A DNA stretch of 64,000 nucleotides from Brevibacillus sp051967035 (GTDB lineage Bacteria > Bacillota > Bacilli > Brevibacillales > Brevibacillaceae). Below are positions 33,217 to 41,547 of the stretch, one piece after another (the stretch's first letter is position 1; each line of letters begins with the position of its first letter). The position numbers and the translations under genes are program-made. The notes beneath the pieces are model-generated. The model was given only the letters and a program-made list of their open reading frames with translations, did not search any database and had not been told where the DNA came from. The stretch is from NCBI RefSeq assembly GCF_051967035.1, contig NZ_JBQCKK010000010.1, positions 62,001 to 126,000 on the forward strand. Reading direction: 5' to 3'.

Positions 33217-33867
33217 TTATCCCAACCGTTCCGCCATGATGGAAATGGCATTCAATGCTGCTACTGTCACAGGGCTTCCGCCTTTGCGCCCGATGTTCGT
33301 GATGAACGGAATGTCTAGCTTCGCCAGCTCTTCCTTGGACTCTGCCGCAGAGACGAAGCCGACTGGCATCCCGATCACAAGACCTGGCTTCGCTTCGCCT
33401 TCCTTCACCAGGCGAATCAGCTCCAGGAGCGCTGTCGGCGCGTTGCCGATGCAGAAAATGCCGCCGTCTGCTTCCTTCACCGCTTTGCGCATGGAAATGA
33501 TCGCGCGCGTCGTGTTGAGGCGTTTCGCTTCTTCCATGACGTCGCGGTCGGAGATGTACACCTTCACTTGGCCGCCGAACTTCTCGATCCGGTTTTTGCT
33601 GATGCCGACCTGAACCATTTGCACGTCCGCGACGACGATTTTGCCTCTGCGGATCGCCTGAATACCGGATTGGACAGCATCCGGGTGGAAGACGAGGCTG
33701 CGTCCCAGCTCAAAGTCTGCGGACGCGTGGATGACGCGCTGCACGACGGGAAATTGTTCGGCGGTAAAAGGATGCTCGCCCAGTTCATCGGCAATGATTT
33801 GAAAGCTCATGTCCTCGATCTCTTGCGGTTGGACAGTCAAAGGCTTGAATTCCGTCTTGAAATCCAT
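33217..33867 (-). CDS. cbiC: Cobalt-precorrin-8 methylmutase
   Basis: CbiC moves the methyl group from C11 to C12, giving cobyrinic acid. Start ATG 33867 with GGAGGAAACC ahead gives 216 residues, the normal length. The catalytic His lies in VVQRVIHASADFELGRSLVF; further segments are VVADVQMVQVGISKNRIEKF and GLVIGMPVGFVSAAESKEEL, then FITNIGRKGGSPVTVAALNA. It lies 61 bases after cbiJ and 5 before cbiD. Confidence 0.94.
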   Translation of the reverse strand: MDFKTEFKPLTVQPQEIEDMSFQIIADELGEHPFTAEQFPVVQRVIHASADFELGRSLVFHPDAVQSGIQAIRRGKIVVADVQMVQVGISKNRIEKFGGQVKVYISDRDVMEEAKRLNTTRAIISMRKAVKEADGGIFCIGNAPTALLELIRLVKEGEAKPGLVIGMPVGFVSAAESKEELAKLDIPFITNIGRKGGSPVTVAALNAISIMAERLG

Positions 33868-33928
33868 GGTTGGTTTCCTCCAGTCAGTGGTTTGGGGTGC
33901 TGCTCGACTCGACCAATGGCTTGGCGCG

Positions 33929-34696
33929 TTATGGCACAACCGCCTTGAGCTGGTTCAGCACGCTTTCGTAATCGGAAAACTTGGTGCCGTAGTCGATTTT
34001 CGGCCGACCGATGACAATGGTTTCGATGCCCATTTCCAGCGCCGCTTCCACTTTTTCGTCAAATGCGCCGACCTTGCCGCTTTCCTTCGTAATCATCAGC
34101 GTCACGCCGTAGTGGGCGTAAAGCGCCTTGTTCAGCTCCTTGGAAAAAGGCCCCTGCATCGCGACGATGTTTTTTTGCTCCAAGCCGAGCTCCTCGCATT
34201 TTTGCATGTTGTCCACGCGCGGCAGCATCCGGGCGACCAAGGTCGTGTCCGGCAGGCCCAAGAGGCGGTCCGTGAACGTTTTCAGCGTCTTGCTGCCTGT
34301 CGTCAGCATGATGACCCCGCGCTTGTCTGCGGCAAGCTCAGCCGCCTGCACGTAGTCCTCGACGACGATCAGCTTTTCGCTGCCCGGCGCAGCAAGACTT
34401 TCCCGCTCGTAGCGGATGTACGGCACACCTGCGCCCTCCGCCCCGGCCATGGCGTTTTTCGAGGCTTCCTCGGCAAACGGGTGGCTTGCGTCTACCACGC
34501 ACCGCACGCCTTTTTCCCGGATCAACTGCTGGATGTCGTCCGCGCTCAAGCGTCCGACCCGGACAGGCAGACCTGCCTCTTCCATGCTTTTCGCAGCGTT
34601 GTCTGTTACGACCGTCGTCAAAAGGTCGTAGCCGGTTTCCTTGATGAACCGGGCCAATTCGCGGGCGTCGCTCGTTCCAGCCAGTACCAGTATCAT
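33929..34696 (-). CDS. cbiJ: Cobalt-precorrin-6A reductase
   Basis: CbiJ (CobK family) reduces the macrocycle of cobalt-precorrin-6A with NAD(P)H. It has 255 residues. Start ATG 34696. The N-terminal nucleotide-binding strand is MILVLAGTSDARELARFIKE; then CVVDASHPFAEEASKNAMAG, PYIRYERESLA, and VARMLPRVDNMQKCEELGLE, all CobK/CbiJ-like. It lies 13 bases after cbiX. Confidence 0.92.
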   Translation of the reverse strand: MILVLAGTSDARELARFIKETGYDLLTTVVTDNAAKSMEEAGLPVRVGRLSADDIQQLIREKGVRCVVDASHPFAEEASKNAMAGAEGAGVPYIRYERESLAAPGSEKLIVVEDYVQAAELAADKRGVIMLTTGSKTLKTFTDRLLGLPDTTLVARMLPRVDNMQKCEELGLEQKNIVAMQGPFSKELNKALYAHYGVTLMITKESGKVGAFDEKVEAALEMGIETIVIGRPKIDYGTKFSDYESVLNQLKAVVP

Positions 34697-34709
34697 GCTG
34701 TGTCTCCTC

Positions 34710-35657
34710 CTACTTGGTTACGTGGTCGTGTTTGTGCTCATGCTTGTGGTCATGGTCGTGAGCATGGTGGTGGTCATGATCGTGATGATGGCCATGGTGA
34801 TGATGATGGTGCCCATGGCCGTGCTCGTCGTCATGATGGTGGTGGTGATGGTCGATATGCTCCATCGCTGCCAGCCTGTACTGACAGGTGTCGCAGTTCA
34901 GCTTCACTTCCCCGTGCAGCGCTTCCTCGATCCGGTCCTTCATCACTTCTTTTAGCAGCGGGTGAAAGCCGAAATATTCGGCCAGCTCGAACTGGGCTTC
35001 CGGATATTGCTGGCGGAACTTTTCCAGCTGATCGCTCATCCGCTTCATCAGTACGCCTGTAAACAGGAAATACGGCAAGAGCACGATCCGCTTCGCGCCG
35101 AGCTTCAGACAGCGCTCCACACCTTCGTCGTAGAGCGGATAGGTCACGCCCATGAAAGCCGTCTCGACCCACCGCGCCTTGTAGCGCTCCCAGAACAGGC
35201 GGGACATTTTGTAAAGATCGCTGTTGGCGTCCGCGTCGCTGCTGCCGCGCCCGATCACGAGCACTGCCAGGTCGTCGTGGTCTTCGCCCGAAGCAAAGCC
35301 CGCTTCCGCCATGCGCGCAGACAGGATGTGGATGACTTCCTCGTGAATGCCGATCGGACGGCCGTAGATGAACTGCACGTGCGGATACAGTTCCTTCGCC
35401 TCGTCAATCGCCGCCGGAATGTGGATTTTCGCATGTCCCGCCGAGAACAGGATGATCGGAATGACCGCCACCCGCGTAGCGCCGCGAGCGACGCACGTAT
35501 GCAAGCCTTGCAGCATGTCAGGGCGCGCAAACTCCAGAAAGCACGTCTCGATGATCGGCACATCCAGCTCTGGCGCAAGCGAAGCGACAAACTGCCGGAT
35601 TTCTTCATTGCCCTCCGGGTCCTTGCTCCCGTGTCCTACAAATAATACCGCGTCCAT
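34710..35657 (-). CDS. cbiX: Sirohydrochlorin cobaltochelatase with histidine-rich tail
   Basis: CbiX inserts Co2+ into sirohydrochlorin. Start ATG 35657, with GAGGGGG ahead, gives 315 residues: the long form with two chelatase domains. Domain 1 starts AVLFVGHGSKDPEGNEEIRQ (active-site His in GHGSKD) and has ILFSAGHAKIHIPAAIDEAK. Domain 2 starts LAVLVIGRGSSDADANSDLY and has PYFLFTGVLMKRM. A CxxC-type motif, LNCDTCQYR, may hold an Fe-S cluster as in B. megaterium CbiX. Residues from about 267 to the end are a tail of nearly only His, Asp, Glu, Gly and Lys, with His runs up to six. The tail probably binds Co2+ or Ni2+. Confidence 0.93.
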   Translation of the reverse strand: MDAVLFVGHGSKDPEGNEEIRQFVASLAPELDVPIIETCFLEFARPDMLQGLHTCVARGATRVAVIPIILFSAGHAKIHIPAAIDEAKELYPHVQFIYGRPIGIHEEVIHILSARMAEAGFASGEDHDDLAVLVIGRGSSDADANSDLYKMSRLFWERYKARWVETAFMGVTYPLYDEGVERCLKLGAKRIVLLPYFLFTGVLMKRMSDQLEKFRQQYPEAQFELAEYFGFHPLLKEVMKDRIEEALHGEVKLNCDTCQYRLAAMEHIDHHHHHHDDEHGHGHHHHHHGHHHDHDHHHAHDHDHKHEHKHDHVTK

Positions 35658-35691
35658 TTCGTTTCCCCCTCGTCTTTGTTCAAACAACCGA

Positions 35692-37473
35692 TCAATCTCC
35701 GCAAGCGGCGTTCTCGATTTCCGCCTTGGCCGGTTCGTACCAGGCGTAGCCTTCCAGTTCGCCTACCCGTTGGAAAAACTTGTGGAAGCGTTCATTCGGA
35801 AATGCCTCTTTTTTGAAGCGGTTCACGATTCGCTCGACAATCGGCACGATCTCCTCCTTGTCGATGCCTTCCGCGACCGGAATGCCGGAGTGGGCATTGC
35901 GCCCGACCGTTTTCGCGCCCAGGAACAGATCGAACTTGCCTTTGCGGAACACGATGCCGATATCCTCCCGGACGGCTCCGTAACAGGCCATTCCGCAGCC
36001 GTTGAAGCCGATTTTCAGCTCTTTCGGCATTTCTTTTCCGCCCAGTCTGCGGTGCAGTTCCTCCGCGTACGGAATGCTGTCTTTTTTCTCGCCGTCGCAA
36101 AAATCGCACGCTTTTACCTGCAATACGTCTCCGATCGGACTGAGGATCAGCCCCAGCTCGCGCAAGCGGCCTGTCAGGCTGTCCGGGTCGGCAGTCGGCA
36201 CGCGCAAAATCATCTGGTGATGCGGCGTGTATTCGATCTCGCCCTTTTCACCCGCCACCTCGGCAATCGCCATCATTTGCTGCGGCGTTATTTTTTTGTT
36301 GGCGACGCCTGGACTGACGGCAAATTCGAAAATCATTTCCGGCTGAAACGCTGAGGCTGGACGCACGTTGCTTGCTGTGGCAGGCTTCGTTTCGATACCT
36401 TTGGCAGCATGGAGCGCATTCAGCGCCTGCATCGCCCATTCGAATGGCGGACGCTCTGCCTGCGGCTTTGCTGTCTCCAGCTTTTGCTCGACTGGCGGCG
36501 CTTCCAGAACAGCCGTCCTGATCGCCGTGTCGGCATGCGCCGCTTCCGGCGCCGTTGCCTTCGCCGCTTCCCCAGCCGCCACAGGGCGCTCGCTCGCAGG
36601 CTCGGCTGACTTGGCCGCAGAGACGTTGATGCTTTCGCCGCTCGCTTCGAGCGACCACGGTTCGTTTTCCACGCGCAGGCGCTGGTGCGGCTTCAGCGGC
36701 TGCTCATCCGCAGACAGCGTGTACTTGCGCTGATAGCCGCGCGGCGTAATCATTTTGCCATCGTAGACAAACGTCGAAGAGTTCCCGATAATGACCGTCG
36801 TCAGCATGCCGATGTCGTGTTCGAGCATTTGCGCCAGCGTCGTCACCACAACCGTCTCGCGCTCGCGATAGGCGCTCTTCACAATACCGACAGGGGTATC
36901 TGGCGAGCGGTATTGCAGCAGGATGCGCTGCGCCTCGACGATCTGCCGCGTCCGCCTGCCGCTGCGCGGGTTGTACAGGGCAATGACAAAGTCGGCCATC
37001 CCGGCTGCGTCAATCCGTTTGGCAATCAGCTCCCATGGCGTCAAGTGGTCGCTCAGGCTGATCGTGCAGGCGTCGTGCATGATCGGAGCGCCGAGGATCG
37101 CGCCACAGGAGTTGATCGCCGAAATGCCCGGCACGATTTCGACCGGAACGCCTGTCGCTTCGGTCCAGCCTTTTTCCACCAGCACCTCGTAGACCAGTCC
37201 CGCCATCCCGTAGACGCCGGAGTCGCCGCTGGAGATGACCGCTACTTTTTTGCCTTCCTCTTCCGCCTGACGCACGGCTTCGCGCGCTCGCGTCACTTCC
37301 TCGGTCATTCCGGTGCTGACGATCTCCTGGTGGGTCAAAAGGCCGCGAATCAAATCCACGTAAGTCGAATAGCCGATAATGACATCCGACTCTTGCAACG
37401 CCTCTCTCGCCCGCTTGGTGATATGTTCAAAACTTCCCGGGCCAAACCCGATCACAAACAACTTGCCGCTCAT
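35692..37473 (-). CDS. cbiH60: CbiH60: precorrin-3 C17-methyltransferase fused to an Fe-S reductase-like domain
   Basis: Start ATG 37473 behind GGGGAGGG gives 593 residues. Residues 1-240 are the SUMT-fold C17-methyltransferase/ring-contraction enzyme (VIGFGPGSFEHITKRAREAL, VAVISSGDSGVYGMAGLVYE, VEIVPGISAINSCGAILGAP, IALYNPRSGRRTRQIVEAQR). Residues about 280-395 are an Ala/Glu/Pro-rich linker. Residues about 400-593 resemble half of a nitrite/sulfite reductase: PEMIFEFAVSPGVANKKITP, TPHHQMILRVPTADPD, and a cysteine set CDFCDGEKKD ... FNGCGMACYGAVRED that can hold a 4Fe-4S cluster. This is the architecture of B. megaterium CbiH60, which turns cobalt-precorrin-3 into cobalt-precorrin-4. The long linker is variable in such proteins. 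Confidence 0.93.
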   Translation of the reverse strand: MSGKLFVIGFGPGSFEHITKRAREALQESDVIIGYSTYVDLIRGLLTHQEIVSTGMTEEVTRAREAVRQAEEEGKKVAVISSGDSGVYGMAGLVYEVLVEKGWTEATGVPVEIVPGISAINSCGAILGAPIMHDACTISLSDHLTPWELIAKRIDAAGMADFVIALYNPRSGRRTRQIVEAQRILLQYRSPDTPVGIVKSAYRERETVVVTTLAQMLEHDIGMLTTVIIGNSSTFVYDGKMITPRGYQRKYTLSADEQPLKPHQRLRVENEPWSLEASGESINVSAAKSAEPASERPVAAGEAAKATAPEAAHADTAIRTAVLEAPPVEQKLETAKPQAERPPFEWAMQALNALHAAKGIETKPATASNVRPASAFQPEMIFEFAVSPGVANKKITPQQMMAIAEVAGEKGEIEYTPHHQMILRVPTADPDSLTGRLRELGLILSPIGDVLQVKACDFCDGEKKDSIPYAEELHRRLGGKEMPKELKIGFNGCGMACYGAVREDIGIVFRKGKFDLFLGAKTVGRNAHSGIPVAEGIDKEEIVPIVERIVNRFKKEAFPNERFHKFFQRVGELEGYAWYEPAKAEIENAACGD

Positions 37474-37535
37474 ACGGTCCCTCCCCTTTCGCTTGCCTGC
37501 GTGTCGCACGCCGCCGTTTTTTGGTTCATTCTCAT
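37470..37535 (-). CDS. Possible 21-residue leader peptide coupled to cbiH60
   Basis: In the 110-base gap between cbiB and cbiH60 lies ATG AGA ATG AAC, ahead of which is GGAAGGA. It reads to a TGA that overlaps the cbiH60 start (ATGA), giving MRMNQKTAACDTQASERGGT followed by V. It could help ribosomes reach cbiH60, or be chance. B. megaterium has a small gene, cbiW, in this place, but I see no clear similarity. Confidence 0.25.
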   Translation of the reverse strand: MRMNQKTAACDTQASERGGTV

Positions 37536-37583
37536 TCCTTCCGCTGCCCTGCGCCTCGATCCGCTTGCCGTTCTCCGCTTTAA

Positions 37584-38540
37584 CTAGCCAGCAATGACAG
37601 CCGCAATCGCCAGACAAACGAGCAGGCACAAGAAGGATGTCAGGTACATCAGCCGGATCGTCGCCATAATATCTGCCACCGCCAAGGGCCGATGCGCATC
37701 CCCTAGCCGCGCCCGGTTGGACGGCACTCCCTGGTAGTAGTTAAGGCCGCCAAGCTGCACGCCCAGCGCCCCGGCCACTCCCGCTTCCGGCAGCCCGCTG
37801 TTCGGACTGGGATGCAGATGCGCGTCCCGGCGAATCATCGCCCAGCACTGCCGCCAGTCCAGCCGTTGCAGTCCGCTTGCGATGACCAGCAGCAATGCCG
37901 TCAGCCGGGCGGGTATGTAGTTCAGCACGTCGTCAAAACGGGCGGACGCCCAGCCGAGATTTTTGTACGTTTCGTTTTTGTAGCCGACCATCGAGTCCAG
38001 CGTGTTGGCCGCCCGGTACGCCATCGCCAGCGGCGCGCCGCCAATCGCGGCATAGATCAGCGGAGAAACGATCGCATCGACGATGTTTTCCGCCACCGTC
38101 TCTACGGCTCCCCGGCAAATCTCCGGTTCGTCCAGTTGCTCCGTATCGCGGCCGACCACCATCGACAGAGAGCGTCTGGCCGCTGCCATGTCCCCGGCGC
38201 GCAGATGGCGGGCGATCTCCAGTCCCGCGTCCGCCAGTCCTTTTGTGGCAATCGTCGTGGAGATGAGCCACGCGCTCAACACCCACGAGAGCAGCGGATG
38301 AAGGAACGCCGCTCCCCATAGCAGCAGCCAGACGACCGCATAGCTGCCTGTGACGATCAACAGCGGAAACAGGACGCCAGCCAGCTTCAACTGCGATTCC
38401 CGCTTGACTGCCGCGCGAATGACCCGCTCCAGCCGCGTAATCCACCAGCCGATGATGACCACCGGATGCGGCAGGCTGCGCGGGTCGCCGACCACCCGGT
38501 CAATCACGTAGGCCGCGCACAATATCCACACTTCCGTCAT
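37584..38540 (-). CDS. cbiB: Adenosylcobinamide-phosphate synthase
   Basis: CbiB joins an aminopropanol phosphate arm to adenosylcobyric acid at the membrane. It has 318 residues with about five helices. Start ATG 38540 behind AGAGAGGG. Family segments: AAYVIDRVVGDPRSLPHPVV, MVVGRDTEQLDEPEICRGAV, ETVAENIVDAIVSPLIYAAI, and YKNETYKNLGWASARFDDVL, then SPNSGLPEAGVAGALGVQLG. It lies 16 bases after cobC. Confidence 0.94.
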   Translation of the reverse strand: MTEVWILCAAYVIDRVVGDPRSLPHPVVIIGWWITRLERVIRAAVKRESQLKLAGVLFPLLIVTGSYAVVWLLLWGAAFLHPLLSWVLSAWLISTTIATKGLADAGLEIARHLRAGDMAAARRSLSMVVGRDTEQLDEPEICRGAVETVAENIVDAIVSPLIYAAIGGAPLAMAYRAANTLDSMVGYKNETYKNLGWASARFDDVLNYIPARLTALLLVIASGLQRLDWRQCWAMIRRDAHLHPSPNSGLPEAGVAGALGVQLGGLNYYQGVPSNRARLGDAHRPLAVADIMATIRLMYLTSFLCLLVCLAIAAVIAG

Positions 38541-38556
38541 GTTGTCCCTCTCTTTA

Positions 38557-39162
38557 TTAGCCTTCCAGCCGTTGTCTTCGCCAGCGTCTCCCGTCCCATT
38601 GCGCCAGCAGGGCCTCTCCGTGCCCTACGCCGTCTACGTGCCAATAGCGCGTGGGGTCGTTTTCCAGCCACGTCGCCTGAAACCAGCGAATGACTCCCCC
38701 GTGTGCGACGAAAACCATCGTCTCGTCCGCAGCCGCTTGCCGCTGCTCCATAAGCTTGCGCAACCAACCGTCCACCCGGTGCCCCAGCTCCTGCAAGCTC
38801 TCGCCATTCGGCGGACGGTAGCGATACGGGTCGTCATACCAGCGGACAGCCCGCTCGGCGTCCGAGCGCATCAGCTCCTCGTAGGTCAACATCTCCCAGT
38901 CGCCAAACGACAACTCGCGCAAAGCCGGGACGGAAATGATCGGCAGCCCCCACTCGTCTGCCAGCGGCCGGGCCGTTTGCGTGCAGCGGAGCAAATCGCT
39001 TGCGTACAGCGCGACAGGCCGTTTTCGTTGCTGCGACAATCGCCGCGCCAGCTCGCGCGCCTGCCGCTTCCCCTTTTCGTTCAAAGGAACGTCACTATGT
39101 CCCAGATATTTGCGCTCCCGATTGCTGTCCGTCTCGCCGTGCCGTATCCAGAGCCACTTCAT
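38557..39162 (-). CDS. cobC: Histidine phosphatase, probable alpha-ribazole phosphatase
   Basis: The start at ATG 39162 overlaps the cobS stop (ATGA) and gives 201 residues. The phosphatase signature is at the N-terminus, LWIRHGETDSNRERKYLGHS, with the second arginine/histidine region DLLRCTQTARPLADEWGLP and the second His in MVFVAHGGVIRWFQATWL. In this operon it should remove the phosphate from alpha-ribazole phosphate or adenosylcobalamin 5'-phosphate. The superfamily is broad, so the substrate is assigned by context. Confidence 0.88.
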   Translation of the reverse strand: MKWLWIRHGETDSNRERKYLGHSDVPLNEKGKRQARELARRLSQQRKRPVALYASDLLRCTQTARPLADEWGLPIISVPALRELSFGDWEMLTYEELMRSDAERAVRWYDDPYRYRPPNGESLQELGHRVDGWLRKLMEQRQAAADETMVFVAHGGVIRWFQATWLENDPTRYWHVDGVGHGEALLAQWDGRRWRRQRLEG

Positions 39163-39899
39163 GCCCACCAGCTCCCGACCAGTACGAGCAGCATGACCGC
39201 CTCGCCGCTTTCGATCATGGCGCCGTAGCAGTCTCCGTTCAGGCCGCCGAGCTTGCGGGCGACCGAGCGGGAAAACAGCAGCACGAACAACAGCGAGACG
39301 GCCATTGCCGCGACGACCTGCAACCCTCCGGCGAACCAGCCAGCCGTGGCGAGAACGATGTATCCGGCGGCGATGACGACAGGCGACAGCCCTGCGCTGA
39401 TGCCTGTGCCGATCCCTTTTTCCTCGGATACATACGGCCACAGGCGAATCGACAAAAGCACATGTGTCCGCGCTATGGCAGGAACGAATACGAGAAGCCC
39501 TCCCCAACCCGGATGCGCCAGCTCCGCGACGGCCCCTGCCTTGAGCAAAAGCAGCAAGATCGCGGCCAAAACGCCCATCGCGCCCACGCGGCTGTCTTTC
39601 ATGATTGTGAGCATCTGCTCTTTTGGGCGACTGCTTCCCAGTCCGTCCGCCAAATCCATCCAACCGTCCAGATGCAGTCCGCCCGTGATGTACACCCAGA
39701 CAGCGAGCGTCAGCACGGCGGACAGCCACGGGCCAAAGAACACAAGCCCCGCCTGGTGGACGCCCCATAGCACCACGCCTATGACCAGCCCGACTGCCGG
39801 ATACCAGTTAACGCTTTTTTTCCACGCCTCGTCGGATGGGCGCAGCCACGGAACCGGAATCCGGGTGAAAAACGCGAGCGCGTGCCAAAATGCATTCAT
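39159..39899 (-). CDS. cobS: Adenosylcobinamide-GDP ribazoletransferase
   Basis: CobS joins adenosylcobinamide-GDP and alpha-ribazole (phosphate), making cobalamin (phosphate) at the membrane. Start ATG 39899 behind GGAGGATC gives 246 residues and several helices. Motifs: AFWHALAFFTRIPVPWLRPS, YITGGLHLDGWMDLADGLGS (metal site), RPKEQMLTIMKDSRVGAMGV, and ARKLGGLNGDCYGAMIESGE. Both ends overlap neighbours by 4 bases. Confidence 0.94.
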   Translation of the reverse strand: MNAFWHALAFFTRIPVPWLRPSDEAWKKSVNWYPAVGLVIGVVLWGVHQAGLVFFGPWLSAVLTLAVWVYITGGLHLDGWMDLADGLGSSRPKEQMLTIMKDSRVGAMGVLAAILLLLLKAGAVAELAHPGWGGLLVFVPAIARTHVLLSIRLWPYVSEEKGIGTGISAGLSPVVIAAGYIVLATAGWFAGGLQVVAAMAVSLLFVLLFSRSVARKLGGLNGDCYGAMIESGEAVMLLVLVGSWWA

Positions 39900-40435
39900 C
39901 CTTTGATCCTCCACGGAATCCCGGCCATGACCGCATAGACCGTCTCTGCCTGGCGCGCAGCCCGCTGGTTGACGTCGCCCAGCACGTCTGCGAACCAGCG
40001 GCCGAGCCGATTCATGGCGACACCGCCCAGCCCGACCTCGCTCGTGACCGCAATCACTTTTTGCGGGGAGCGCCGGACAAGCCCCAGCCACGCCTCTGCC
40101 TCTGCAAGCAGCGCCTCTGTGTGCGCCTCGCTTCGCCACTCTGCTTCCTCGACGCTCATCAGCCGATTGCTCACCCACGTGGACAAACAATCGATCAGCA
40201 CGACGTCGTAAGGTGTGCCAGCAGGCTCGTAGTCGCACAGCCGCTCGCCGACCTCCACGCTGCCCCACTGCTTCGGCCGCCGCTCCTTGTGCCGCGCAAT
40301 CCGTTGCCGCATCTCCTCGTCCCACGCCTGACCCGTCGCCACGTACAGGACGCGCTCTCCGGCCTGTTGCGCCAACTCTTCCGCAAAGCGGCTTTTTCCC
40401 GAGCGCACGCCGCCTGTCACCAGCACCAGACTCAT
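39896..40435 (-). CDS. cobU: Adenosylcobinamide kinase/guanylyltransferase
   Basis: CobU phosphorylates adenosylcobinamide and attaches GMP from GTP. It has 179 residues. The P-loop is LVTGGVRSGKSRFAEELAQQ; the guanylyl-accepting His lies in MRQRIARHKERRPKQWG; VVLIDCLSTWVSNRL and VIAVTSEVGLGGVAMNRLGR follow. Start ATG 40435 overlaps the cobD stop; the end overlaps cobS (ATGA). Confidence 0.95.
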   Translation of the reverse strand: MSLVLVTGGVRSGKSRFAEELAQQAGERVLYVATGQAWDEEMRQRIARHKERRPKQWGSVEVGERLCDYEPAGTPYDVVLIDCLSTWVSNRLMSVEEAEWRSEAHTEALLAEAEAWLGLVRRSPQKVIAVTSEVGLGGVAMNRLGRWFADVLGDVNQRAARQAETVYAVMAGIPWRIKG

Positions 40436-41547
40436 CGCTCTCCGCTCCCTTCGCTGTGTACCTCGTGTACCTCGCGCAAGGCCACGATCAAGCGCGCATT
40501 GTCTTTTGGCCCGCGAACGGCAATGCGCACGTCACGCGCCGTCAATCCGGGGTACATGGCGCAACTGCGGATCAGCACGCCTTTTTTGCCGAGCCGCTCT
40601 TGCAGCTGTGCGGCTGGCAAGCCCTCCGGCGAGCGAAGCAGCAAAAAGTTCGCCTCCCCCGGCCAGACCTTCCAGCCCAGCTCCCCGCGAATGAACTCAA
40701 CCAGGCCAGCGCGCTCCCTGGCGATCAGGCTGCGTGTCCGCCGCTCGTACTCCCGCTCCTGCAAGCACAGCTCCCCCGCCAACAGCGCAAGCGCATTCAC
40801 GCTCCAGCTCACCTGCTTCGCGCGCATTTTCGCAATCGCGTCCGGATGAGCGATCGCGTAGCCGAGACGCAAACCGGGGATCGCGTACATTTTCGTCATC
40901 GACCGCAACAAAATGACGCGGGGAAAGCGCTCCAGACGACTTGCCAGCGTAAACTGGCGGCTTTCCTCCACAAAGTCGAGAAACGCCTCGTCCACGACCA
41001 GCCACGTATCGGTCTGGGCCGTCCAGTCCGCCATCTGCAACAGCTCCTGCGGCTCATACACGATGCCAGTCGGATTGTTCGGCGAGCCGACAAACACCAG
41101 ATCGGCCTGTTCAAACAGCCGGTACAGCTCGGCGCTGTCGGCCTTGTAGCCGTTCGCTTCGTTTCCGTAGCAGCCGATGACGGTTGCGCCAAACTGCTCG
41201 GAAAGCTCTGCATATTCCGAAAAGCAAGGATAAATCACGCCGACCGTTTGCGGCTGCAGCCCGAGAATCGCGAGCGCCATCGCCTCCGCCGCTCCGTTCG
41301 CAGGCAAAAGCCATTCCTCTGGCAACTGCAACCGCTCTGCCAACGCCCGGCGAAACTGGCGATGCCCAGGGTCCGGGTAACGCAGCACGGCAGACAGCGA
41401 GGCCAACAGCATCTCGCGCACGCTGTCCGGCATGCCCAGCGGGTTGATATTGGCACTAAAATCAAGAAATTGGCCCGGCTCCATCCCAAAGCGGTCCGCT
41501 GCCGTCAACAAATCTCCACCGTGGCCGTACGCTTCCAGCACATTCAT
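40432..41547 (-). CDS. cobD: L-threonine-O-3-phosphate decarboxylase
   Basis: CobD is a PLP enzyme of the aspartate aminotransferase fold that makes (R)-1-amino-2-propanol phosphate for CbiB. Start ATG 41547 shares its A with the cobO stop (TGATG) and gives 371 residues. Features: YGHGGDLLTAADRFGMEPGQ, LDFSANINPLGMPDSVREML, PNNPTGIVYEPQELLQMADW, the PLP lysine in LLRSMTKMYAIPGLRLGYAI, and RSCAMYPGLTARDVRIAVRG. An L-threonine kinase (PduX) is not seen in the window. Confidence 0.94.
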   Translation of the reverse strand: MNVLEAYGHGGDLLTAADRFGMEPGQFLDFSANINPLGMPDSVREMLLASLSAVLRYPDPGHRQFRRALAERLQLPEEWLLPANGAAEAMALAILGLQPQTVGVIYPCFSEYAELSEQFGATVIGCYGNEANGYKADSAELYRLFEQADLVFVGSPNNPTGIVYEPQELLQMADWTAQTDTWLVVDEAFLDFVEESRQFTLASRLERFPRVILLRSMTKMYAIPGLRLGYAIAHPDAIAKMRAKQVSWSVNALALLAGELCLQEREYERRTRSLIARERAGLVEFIRGELGWKVWPGEANFLLLRSPEGLPAAQLQERLGKKGVLIRSCAMYPGLTARDVRIAVRGPKDNARLIVALREVHEVHSEGSGER

